DNA of 64,000 nucleotides. Origin: an uncultured Verrucomicrobia subdivision 3 bacterium (GTDB lineage: Bacteria > Verrucomicrobiota > Verrucomicrobiia > Limisphaerales > UBA11358). Below, one piece after another: positions 8,422 through 14,873 of this stretch (positions are counted from its first letter, which is position 1; the number at the start of each line of letters is the position of its first letter). The notes beneath the pieces were generated by a model. The model ran no database searches. It was not told where the DNA came from and was given only the letters and a program-made list of their open reading frames with translations. The position numbers and the translations under genes are program-made. Location: contig CAITTG010000079.1 in NCBI GenBank assembly GCA_903895255.1, forward strand, positions 1 through 64,000, given 5' to 3'.

Positions 8422-8940
8422 AGAGTTTGGAGGTTCTGCCCGGAGGGGCGGCTTTGGATGTTTTGGTGGATTTGTCGATGAATCAAAAGTCGATGGCAGA
8501 CATGACACCGGCCGATTTTTTTCATCATTAGTTTGTTAGGAGTTCCATGGATTACCGAACTTGGCTATTTTTGTACCCATTATTGGTCGTTTGAACAAGC
8601 CGAAATTGGCAGGAGAAATTGACGGGTGTCGAGTGAATCGGGTTTAGGCTGCGGCGGTTGATGGTAATAATTTGGTTTTCAATGGGTTGGAACCTATTTC
8701 TCCAAAGGGGGGTTGTTTGCGCCCTGGCCCGGCCCGGCAAGCGACAAAAAATAAACCAGCCTTTCCCGGCTGGGGTTTCGCTTGGGCTGGCGGTGGCTAT
8801 CGATGTCGGCGCCGGGGCCCAAGCCATGGGCCAACTCTAGTTTCTCCTATAGCTGATCAAACTTTCAGCAGGCTAATTCGAGTCGCTGCCACACTGGCGA
8901 AGCGCGGGGCCGGGCAATTACCCGAGTGCGCCCGGAGGTT
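8422..8940. other. Gene-free stretch upstream of the sulfatase gene
   Basis: About 520 bases without a supportable gene. Short open frames here lack family motifs, signal peptides and convincing initiation regions. The stretch presumably holds the sulfatase promoter (minus strand), but no clear -35/-10 pair could be picked, and no riboswitch or repeat was recognised. Confidence 0.5.
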
Positions 8941-9327
8941 TCAATGATATCCGCCATGATGGCCTCCGCCATCCCCGCCGCTGAAGGAGGACGAATCATG
9001 GTAATGATGGTGGGCAGGCCCGCCGGCGGCATCCGGGGTGGGGTGATGATGATGTCCGGGGTGGTGGTGGCTGTGAGGTGGCTGCCCCGGCTGGTCACCG
9101 GGTTGGGGTGGCGCGCCGGGCGGATTCGCGTTCATCCAAAAAAACAGCCAGGACGAGGCGTCCGCCGGGGGCGGGCCGCCGGGACCTGGTGTCCGCCCCA
9201 ATTGCCGGATGCGAAAGAGGCAGGTGAACACCAGCGCCAGGACGATCATTACTGCCAGCCAGACCGAGACGGTCAGGAACAGAATCGTGGCGACGATTCC
9301 CACCAGGAAAACAATCAGGGGTGGCAT
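8941..9327 (-). CDS. Small membrane protein with histidine-rich tail
   Basis: The protein (128 residues) starts with one long or two short hydrophobic segments (about 2-37, LIVFLVGIVATILFLTV...MIVLALVFTCLF), followed by a Pro/Gly-rich linker. The last roughly 46 residues contain 15 histidines in clusters (HSHHHPGHHHH, AHHHYHD, GHHGGYH) plus a Ser/Gly patch. No family was recognised. The tail looks capable of binding Zn, Ni, Cu or Co ions, but whether it does is inference. The gene follows the YhcH-family gene by 17 bases and is probably its operon partner. Confidence 0.75.
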   Translation of the reverse strand: MPPLIVFLVGIVATILFLTVSVWLAVMIVLALVFTCLFRIRQLGRTPGPGGPPPADASSWLFFWMNANPPGAPPQPGDQPGQPPHSHHHPGHHHHPTPDAAGGPAHHHYHDSSSFSGGDGGGHHGGYH

Positions 9328-9344
9328 GGTCTTATCCTCCGGGT

Positions 9345-9845
9345 TTAGGTTTCGGGCACGGGCACTTTTAACACCGCTTTGCGCACAAGCTGCGGCCCGG
9401 TGATTTGCAGCGCGCCCATGTGGGCGTCGTCCGGGAAATAAATCGCGGCGTCGCCGGCGCGCAGGTGCAGTCGGGAGGCGTGGGGGACATCCAGATAAAA
9501 GGTGGCGTCGCGCTCGGGATTGTAGGCATCCCGAATGACTAGGCTGCCGGGATGCGTGACCTCCATGGATTCTTCCCCGGCCAGGAGCACCTGCACATCC
9601 ACATACTTGCGATGGGTTTCAAACACGCCCTGGGCGCGCGATTTGGTGAGGTACACCTGTTCCAGCGCAAAGGTGCCACCGCTCAGGTCGCGCTTGAAAG
9701 TTTCCCCGGCGGCGAGTGACTGCATTTTCAAATGGGCGGCGGTGCCGGGAGTGAACAATTCTTCCAGATACGCAAACGCCGGTTGCAACCAGGGCAGGTG
9801 GGCGGTTTGCTGCCGAACCGTTACGAGGGTGCCAAAGATAGCCAT
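9345..9845 (-). CDS. YhcH/YjgK/YiaL family protein
   Basis: The 166-residue protein belongs to the YhcH/YjgK/YiaL (DUF386) beta-helical/cupin-like family. Diagnostic blocks are ETHRKYVDVQVLLAGEE, where His and Glu are family metal or substrate ligands, and LRAGDAAIYFPDDAHMG near the C-terminus. Members occur with sialic-acid, alginate and other acid-sugar catabolic genes and are proposed to act on sugar acids or as anomerases. Neighbours are an SGNH esterase 26 bases upstream and the His-rich protein downstream, giving a three-gene minus-strand unit. The exact substrate cannot be told from the sequence. Confidence 0.9.
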   Translation of the reverse strand: MAIFGTLVTVRQQTAHLPWLQPAFAYLEELFTPGTAAHLKMQSLAAGETFKRDLSGGTFALEQVYLTKSRAQGVFETHRKYVDVQVLLAGEESMEVTHPGSLVIRDAYNPERDATFYLDVPHASRLHLRAGDAAIYFPDDAHMGALQITGPQLVRKAVLKVPVPET

Positions 9846-9871
9846 GAGTCAATAAGCGATGATTTTTAGAG

Positions 9872-10561
9872 TTACGGGGTCACGTCTTTCGGCCAGCCGG
9901 CGCGCACGACTGCCGCCAGCAGTTTGTAACCCTCGGCGTTAAAATGGAGTCGGTCGGCCACATACAATTCCGGGCGCGGCGTGCCATCCCGGCCGAGCGG
10001 CATGTCATAGTCATTGATGTAATGGAGATGCGGGCGGCCCTGGTTGTACAGTTGCACGAGGGCGTTCACGGCCATTTCGTTGCCGTGCTGTTTCCAGCGG
10101 GCGATGCTGGGGGCGAGCGAGATGAAAACAATTTCCGTGTCCGGCAGGCGGGACTGCACCTTGGTGACGAAGTCCTTGTAATCCTGGACCACCTCGGTGA
10201 CGGGTTTGCCCGCCCACAAATCATTGCCGCCGGCCCGCAGGAAAATGATGCGCGGAGCGTAGGGGAAGATGATGCGGTCGGCGAAGTGGGTGGAATCCAC
10301 AATCTCCGAACCGCCGAAGCCACGGTTGATCACTTTTTGATCCGGGAAATCCTGGGCGAGGGTTTTCCAGAACCGGATGCCGGAGGAGCCGATGAAGAGG
10401 CAGGCGCCCTGGGGCGGGGGATTGGTGGCGTCCGACCGCTCGAAGGCGGCAATTTCCCGCTCCCATTTGGCGAAATTGTGGTTGGTGTCCTGCGCGCGCG
10501 CGGCCGGCCCGGCCAGCAGGGCGATGACTAGTGGAAGTCCCAGTGAGAAAAAGCGTTTCAT
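9872..10561 (-). CDS. Secreted SGNH/GDSL-type hydrolase
   Basis: From the ATG at 10561 this is a 229-residue protein with a clear signal peptide (MKRFFSLGLPLVIALLAG...AAR/AQ). SGNH blocks are visible: the catalytic Ser in LFIGSSGIRFW (block I), Gly in RGFGGSEI (block II), Asn in LRAGGNDLW (block III) and the Asp-His pair in VADRLHFNAEGY (block V). Such enzymes are esterases; in glycan loci they typically remove acetyl groups. The ATG 48 bases further upstream would hide the signal peptide. It heads the minus-strand unit with the YhcH-family and His-rich genes. Confidence 0.9.
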   Translation of the reverse strand: MKRFFSLGLPLVIALLAGPAARAQDTNHNFAKWEREIAAFERSDATNPPPQGACLFIGSSGIRFWKTLAQDFPDQKVINRGFGGSEIVDSTHFADRIIFPYAPRIIFLRAGGNDLWAGKPVTEVVQDYKDFVTKVQSRLPDTEIVFISLAPSIARWKQHGNEMAVNALVQLYNQGRPHLHYINDYDMPLGRDGTPRPELYVADRLHFNAEGYKLLAAVVRAGWPKDVTP

Positions 10562-10630
10562 AAGGTGATCGAGTGCTGTCATGCTTCGCCAAACGGGCTT
10601 GGGAGTCAAGCACGCGAGGCGGAAGCAAGC

Positions 10631-10659
10631 AGAATGAAGAAGGTAGAATGAAGAATGAA
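10631..10659. repeat. Short A/G-rich direct repeats
   Basis: Three copies of AATGAAG, two of them within AGAATGAAG, lie in the gap between the divergent esterase and marC genes. Nothing else is seen in this gap apart from the marC translation start. The significance is unknown; slippage of a simple repeat is the plain explanation. Confidence 0.35.
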
Positions 10660-10714
10660 GAAACGTGAGGGATTGACTTTGGCGGGGGGTGGTCGTTAAT
10701 TCTTACCCATTAGT

Positions 10715-11350
10715 TTGACCGAATACATCGTGCTGGCGGCGAGTTCGCTGTTTGTGATCATTGATCCGCTGGCGACGGCCCCCGCGTTTCTGGCGATGAC
10801 GCCCAATGATTCGCGGGAACAACGGCTGCGCACCGCGCGGCTGGCCTGCACCACGGCCGCGGGCATTCTGCTGTCCTTTTCCCTCACCGGCCCGCTGATT
10901 TTCAAGGTCATGGGCATCACGATGCCGGCCTTCCAGATGGCCGGGAGCATTCTGTTGCTGCAAGTGTCGCTGGACATGCTCCGGGCCCAGCGCTCGCGCG
11001 TGAAAGAAACCAACGAGGAAATGCGGGCCGGCGCGGATAAGACGGAAATTGCGATCACCCCGCTGGCCATTCCCATGCTGGCCGGGCCGGGGGCCATCTC
11101 CACCACGGTGTTACTTCAGAATGAGGCCACCACCTGGGCCCAGCATTGCGCGCTCTATCTGTGCATCGTGGCCGTGTGTTTCGCCAGCTACCTGATTTTA
11201 CGACTTTCAGCGAGGGGTGTGCAATGGCTGGGGCCGATTGCCATGAGCCTGGCCATCCGCATCATGGGGCTGCTGCTGGCGTCGGTGGCGGTCCAATTTA
11301 TGCTGAATGCCATCAAGGCGTTCCGGTTGGAACTTCTCGCCCCCGGTTGA
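10715..11350 (+). CDS. MarC family integral membrane protein
   Basis: The 211-residue polytopic membrane protein has the MarC/UPF0056 pattern: an N-terminal helix with FVIIDPLATAPAFLAMTP, a central ITPLAIPMLAGPGAIST motif and helices at IVAVCFASYLILRL and IAMSLAIRIMGLLLASVAVQF. About six transmembrane helices are expected. Function of the family is unresolved; an early link with multiple antibiotic resistance was not upheld. The reading frame begins at a TTG (10715), since no ATG precedes the conserved first helix. alr begins 23 bases after the stop, suggesting an operon. Confidence 0.9.
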   Translation: MTEYIVLAASSLFVIIDPLATAPAFLAMTPNDSREQRLRTARLACTTAAGILLSFSLTGPLIFKVMGITMPAFQMAGSILLLQVSLDMLRAQRSRVKETNEEMRAGADKTEIAITPLAIPMLAGPGAISTTVLLQNEATTWAQHCALYLCIVAVCFASYLILRLSARGVQWLGPIAMSLAIRIMGLLLASVAVQFMLNAIKAFRLELLAPG

Positions 11351-11373
11351 TTTGATTTTTCCCTGTTGTTTGC

Positions 11374-12603
11374 ATGCAGACCAATGCCGCCGTTTCCCCC
11401 ACCATTGACCGGAAGTTCCTAAACCTTACTGTCGACAGCCTGCCGCTCCGGCCGGCGTGGACGGAGATTGATCTTGGCCGGCTGCGGCGCAATGTGCAGC
11501 TCATCCGGCGGGAACTGGCCCCGGGCGTCCGGTTGCTGGCCGTGGTGAAAGACGAGGCCTATGGCCACGGTGCGCTGGACGTGGCCCGGATCGCCCTGGA
11601 GGAAGGGGCGTGGGGCTGCGCTCTGAGCAACCTCGAGGAGGCCATGGCCCTGCGCGCGGCGGGCATTACCGCGCCCTTGTTGCTGCTGGGCGAGCGGCAG
11701 GAGGCGGAACTGGCCTGGTGCGTGGCCCACGACCTCACGGTCTGTGTAAACACTCCGCATACGGTGCGCGCCCTGGCGCGGCTGGCGCGGGAGTTTGAGA
11801 AATGCGTGCCCGTGCATGTGAAGATCAACACCGGCATGAGCCGTTACGGCGTGCGGTGGGATGAGGCGCTGCCGTTGCTGGAACAGGTGGAGGCGGAGAA
11901 ATGCCTGCGGTTGGAGGGGGTGCTGACTCATTTTGCCCAGTCGGAGGAGCCGGACAAAGCGTTTGCCGAACTCCAGTTCGCGCGGTTCCAAGCGGTGCTG
12001 CATGCCCGGGCGGCCCGTAACCTGGCCATCCCCCTGCGGCACGTTTGCAACAGCGGCGCCGTGCTGGAACTGCCCCATACCCACCTGGACATGGTCCGTC
12101 CCGGGCTCTTGCTCTACGGCGTGCTGCCTTCGGCCACTTGCCGGCCCTTGCCGGGGCTGGAGCCAGTGATGTCGGTGAAGGCCAAAATTGCGGCCATCCA
12201 AAGCTTAAAACCTGGGGAAATCGCCGGCTATGGCATGCGGTTTACCGCCGTCACGCCGCGCCGCCTGGCGGTGCTGCCAGTGGGCTATGGCGACGGTTAT
12301 CCCCGGGTGAGCAACACGGGGGTGGTGCTCATCCATGGCCGGCGCGCCCCATTGGTTGGCAGTGTGGCGATGGATGCCCTGATGGTGGACATCACGGACA
12401 TTCCCCAAGCCCAAATGTGGGACGAAGCGGTGCTGATGGGCCGGCAGGGGACGGAGGCGATCACCGTGCGGGAGATCGCGACCTTGAAAAACTCCGTGAG
12501 CTACGATGTGCTGACCAACTGGCGGTTGCGGTTGCGGCGGCAGGCGGTGAATGGGGAGGCTTTGTTGAAGCATCCTCAAGCCCTCGGTGCCAGTGAGCTA
12601 TAA
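11374..12603 (+). CDS. alr: Alanine racemase
   Basis: The 409-residue protein is a fold-type III PLP alanine racemase, making D-alanine for peptidoglycan. The PLP lysine lies in LAVVKDEAYGHGALD (family consensus VVKANAYGHG). HVKINTGMSRYG marks the barrel. The catalytic tyrosine is in IAGYGMRFTA, and late motifs are LPVGYGDGYPR, GSVAMDALMVDI and SVSYDVLTN. The N-terminus has about 25 extra residues before PAWTEIDLGRLRRN; a start at a later codon cannot be excluded, but no internal ATG lies before the conserved core. The gene follows marC closely. Confidence 0.96.
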   Translation: MQTNAAVSPTIDRKFLNLTVDSLPLRPAWTEIDLGRLRRNVQLIRRELAPGVRLLAVVKDEAYGHGALDVARIALEEGAWGCALSNLEEAMALRAAGITAPLLLLGERQEAELAWCVAHDLTVCVNTPHTVRALARLAREFEKCVPVHVKINTGMSRYGVRWDEALPLLEQVEAEKCLRLEGVLTHFAQSEEPDKAFAELQFARFQAVLHARAARNLAIPLRHVCNSGAVLELPHTHLDMVRPGLLLYGVLPSATCRPLPGLEPVMSVKAKIAAIQSLKPGEIAGYGMRFTAVTPRRLAVLPVGYGDGYPRVSNTGVVLIHGRRAPLVGSVAMDALMVDITDIPQAQMWDEAVLMGRQGTEAITVREIATLKNSVSYDVLTNWRLRLRRQAVNGEALLKHPQALGASEL

Positions 12604-12653
12604 ACCTGCTTAAACAGAGTAACCGTCCGCTTGGGATGGTGAATTGGGTCGAT

Positions 12654-12920
12654 TTATTTCAATCGCTTGACCAATTCATCATACTCCCGGTGCGAACCGA
12701 CCCAAAACCAGACGATCATATTTCCCTGGCGGCGGCCGAGTGCCCGATAATTTTGATTGATACGAACGGACCAGACGTCACCAACCAGTTCCTTAAAATG
12801 CAGCGATGCGTTGAACGGTTCCTCTTGCCACAGCCGAAATTTGTTTTTCGACAGTTTTTGAATGGTCTCAGGAAGGGTGGCAAATCAGCGCCAGAAATTA
12901 TCGTGCGTTTTGGAAATCAC
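12654..12920 (-). pseudogene. RelE/ParE-family toxin interrupted by an in-frame TGA
   Basis: On the minus strand, a frame opening with GTG at 12920 (overlapping the antitoxin stop as GTGA) reads 11 codons to THDNFWR, meets TGA (12885-12887), then continues without another stop to TAA at 12654-12656. Beyond the TGA it reads FATLPETIQKLSKNKFRLW..., SLHFKELVGDVWSVRINQNY, FWVGSHREYDELV, a clear RelE/ParE-type mRNA interferase. Intact relatives carry a sense codon between FW+ and the (Y/F)xxLPE motif, so one base change explains it. No ATG, GTG or TTG just after the TGA restores the core. Probably inactivated; a sequencing error is the alternative. Confidence 0.8.
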
Positions 12921-13120
12921 GGCAGGTCGTGCAGCTTGCCTTGCGCAATGTCGGCGTCCACTGCTGACAGCAATCCGGCCAATTTTCCGGCTGCCAAGTC
13001 GCGCTTCATTTGCTCATCCCAAGCGTCGTCCTGCCATTGATTCAAGCAACTAGCCACCTCCGCGCGCTCTGCGAGCGTTAGCGAAGGAATCGCTGCCTTG
13101 ATTTCCGCAACCGTACTCAT
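12917..13120 (-). CDS. Antitoxin of the RelE/ParE-type module
   Basis: This small 67-residue acidic protein is encoded directly upstream of the RelE/ParE-type toxin frame, with a GTGA stop/start overlap. Its N-terminus MSTVAEIKAAIPSLTLAERA carries the same EI....P.LT.AER pattern as the MazF-associated antitoxin at 1145-1333. The remainder (QDDAWDEQMKRDLAAGKL...) is amphipathic and resembles the toxin-wrapping tail of such antitoxins. The antitoxin frame is intact although the toxin frame has a stop, as expected for a decaying locus in which the toxin is lost first. Confidence 0.75.
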   Translation of the reverse strand: MSTVAEIKAAIPSLTLAERAEVASCLNQWQDDAWDEQMKRDLAAGKLAGLLSAVDADIAQGKLHDLP

Positions 13121-13203
13121 GAGAATAAATTAGGCCTTATGCCCAAGGCCGTCAATAGCCCCTTGTCATTTGGCTAAAACCGCGCCAGATTACCCGCGGT
13201 TCC

Positions 13204-13950
13204 ATGAAATACCTTTGCTTATTCTTGCTGCTGGTCGGGCTGTCCGCGACGGCCCAGACCAATGCGCCGTCGACCAACGCGCCGCCGCCGTTTTGCTGCC
13301 GGCATCCGTACCGGGTGTTGGGCGCGGGCAAGGTGGTGGACCTCAGTCCCCTGATTACATGGTGGATGCACCAGGGGCCGCAAGTGGTGGCGCTGCCCCT
13401 AAATGCCGCGCGCCCGGTGCGTCCGCTAACCGCGTGGAAGCGCATTCAGGGCATCAAGACCGGCGAGGTGGAGTCCGCCTGGGTGGTGCAGGCCGAGATC
13501 GCGATCAGCCCCACGGAAAAAACCAATGAATGGATCATTCTAAAAAACCCGCCTGTGGCCGAGGCAGCACAGTTTTACAATCTTCAATACCTGATCCCTC
13601 AGTACGAGCGGCAGATTGCCACTGACCGCCAGAAGCAGGCTGAATACACAAAAGCCGCCGCCCGCAACACGGCTCAGGCCAAGCAACTCGCCCAGAACTA
13701 TAGCAAGTCCATCCGCTGGGACGCACCCTATTACACCCAGCAGGCGAATCAAAACAAAGCCGCCGCCGCCGCCGCCCTGGCCGACCAGCAAGCCACGCAA
13801 GCGGCGCTCGACCAGGCGCGGCAGCAACTCAAAACCATTCCGAATAGCAACGGGCAGTATCAAATCGATGTGTTTGCCCTCGAACTCGGTCGCAACGCCA
13901 AAGGCCGGCTCATTTTTGATCCCGGCACGGTGTATGGCAGTGCGTGGTAG
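13204..13950 (+). CDS. Secreted protein of unknown function with helical Ala/Gln-rich region
   Basis: The 248-residue protein has a signal peptide (MKYLCLFLLLVGLSATAQ), a short Asn/Pro linker, a Cys-Cys pair (PPPFCCRHPY), a conserved-looking central part (WVVQAEIAISPTEKTNEWIILKNPP) and a predicted coiled-coil region rich in Ala, Gln and Lys (about 125-215), ending in DVFALELGRNAKGRLIFDPGTVYG. No family was recognised. It stands alone between the toxin-antitoxin locus and the tetR operator. A periplasmic or surface location is inferred from the signal peptide only. Confidence 0.75.
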   Translation: MKYLCLFLLLVGLSATAQTNAPSTNAPPPFCCRHPYRVLGAGKVVDLSPLITWWMHQGPQVVALPLNAARPVRPLTAWKRIQGIKTGEVESAWVVQAEIAISPTEKTNEWIILKNPPVAEAAQFYNLQYLIPQYERQIATDRQKQAEYTKAAARNTAQAKQLAQNYSKSIRWDAPYYTQQANQNKAAAAAALADQQATQAALDQARQQLKTIPNSNGQYQIDVFALELGRNAKGRLIFDPGTVYGSAW

Positions 13951-14018
13951 CGGGCAGGCCGGCGGCAAAGAGGGCGGGCGGCGGTTATCCCCCCAAAAGG
14001 CCTGTCGCAAAACATTAG

Positions 14019-14047
14019 TTGACCGACCAGTCAATTTGCGCTAGATT
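14019..14047 (+). promoter_or_regulatory. tetR promoter with overlapping operator
   Basis: TTGACCGACCAGTCAA (14019-14034) is an imperfect palindrome. Its first six bases serve as a -35 box, with TAGATT (14042-14047) 17 bases on as a -10. Nearly the same palindrome recurs at 14837-14852, just before the pump gene. This pairing strongly suggests the binding site of the TetR-family protein encoded between them, giving autorepression. Confidence 0.72.
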
Positions 14048-14176
14048 GTTTTTGCCAAAGCAATTAACGCATATGATTCACGGGAAACAAATCGTCGATG
14101 AAGGAACCACCGGGGTGGACGGGGTCATGTCGGGCCGCTGCCCGGGGTTGTTTTGCGCGTTGAGCCACTAGATAAT

Positions 14177-14779
14177 ATGGCCCGGACAAGTGATACCAAG
14201 GAACGGTTGCTGGAGGTGGCCTTTGATCTCATTTGGGAGCAGAGCTATGGCTCGGTGAGCGTGGATCAAATTTGCGCGCGGGCGGACGTCAACAAGGGCA
14301 GTTTTTATCATTATTTTCCCTCCAAATCCGAACTGGCGGTGGCGGCCTACGAGGAACATTGGCGGGAGAAGCAGCCGGAATTGGACCGGATTTTTTCGCC
14401 CCTGGTGCCGCCGCTAACCCGTTTGCAATTATGGTGCAAGAACATTTTTGAGCGTCAGAAAGCCAAGGCGGAGCAGTATGGTCATGTCGGCGGCTGCCCG
14501 TATGCGAGCCTGGGGGCGGAACTGGCGACGCAAGACGAGAAAATCCGGGGCAAAACCGGGGAACTGGTGGATCACACATTGTTTTATTTGGAGAACGCCC
14601 TGCGCGATGCCCAGCAGCAAGGCTTGGTGGCGATTGAGGATCCCCGGGTGATGGCCAAGCGGGTGCATTTTCTGGTGCTGGGCAATTTGTTGCACGCCAA
14701 AATCCGCAATCAGCTGGCGGAACTGGTGGATTTGGAAGCGGCCATCTTTGATATGATCCGGGCGGCCCGGCCAAACTGA
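14177..14779 (+). CDS. TetR/AcrR family transcriptional regulator
   Basis: From the ATG at 14177 this is a 200-residue regulator. The N-terminal helix-turn-helix is canonical: ARTSDTKERLLEVAFDLIWE, then YGSVSVDQICARADVNKGSFYHYF and SKSELAVAAYEEHW. The C-terminal half is the ligand-binding and dimerisation domain, with VGGCPYASLGAELATQDEKI typical of the TetR_C subgroup seen in AcrR-like repressors. It probably represses itself and the RND operon that begins 94 bases downstream, releasing DNA when it binds a pump substrate. An earlier in-frame start at 14153 would add eight residues before the usual N-terminus. Confidence 0.93.
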   Translation: MARTSDTKERLLEVAFDLIWEQSYGSVSVDQICARADVNKGSFYHYFPSKSELAVAAYEEHWREKQPELDRIFSPLVPPLTRLQLWCKNIFERQKAKAEQYGHVGGCPYASLGAELATQDEKIRGKTGELVDHTLFYLENALRDAQQQGLVAIEDPRVMAKRVHFLVLGNLLHAKIRNQLAELVDLEAAIFDMIRAARPN

Positions 14780-14836
14780 TGCATTGATGTTAAACCACTT
14801 TAACCGGGCATGATTGATAACCAAACGACCTCGTTT

Positions 14837-14852
14837 TTGACCAACCGGTCAG
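14837..14852 (+). promoter_or_regulatory. Second TetR operator, upstream of the RND operon
   Basis: TTGACCAACCGGTCAG matches 13 of 16 positions of the site before tetR (14019-14034) and has the palindromic core GACC..CCGGTC. It ends 21 bases before the pump start codon, where a repressor would block transcription or promoter clearance. Confidence 0.7.
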
Positions 14853-14873
14853 TTAACCGCTGGGACTGATTTT

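Noticed and set aside
8552..8947. Overlapping short open frames on both strands upstream of the sulfatase
   Set aside because: No signal peptide, domain or good ribosome binding site; composition differs from the neighbouring real genes.
12885..12887. TGA as selenocysteine or recoded codon in the RelE/ParE toxin
   Set aside because: No SECIS-like element was apparent, RelE/ParE toxins do not use selenocysteine, and other genes in the window use TGA as stop. A nonsense mutation or sequencing error is simpler.
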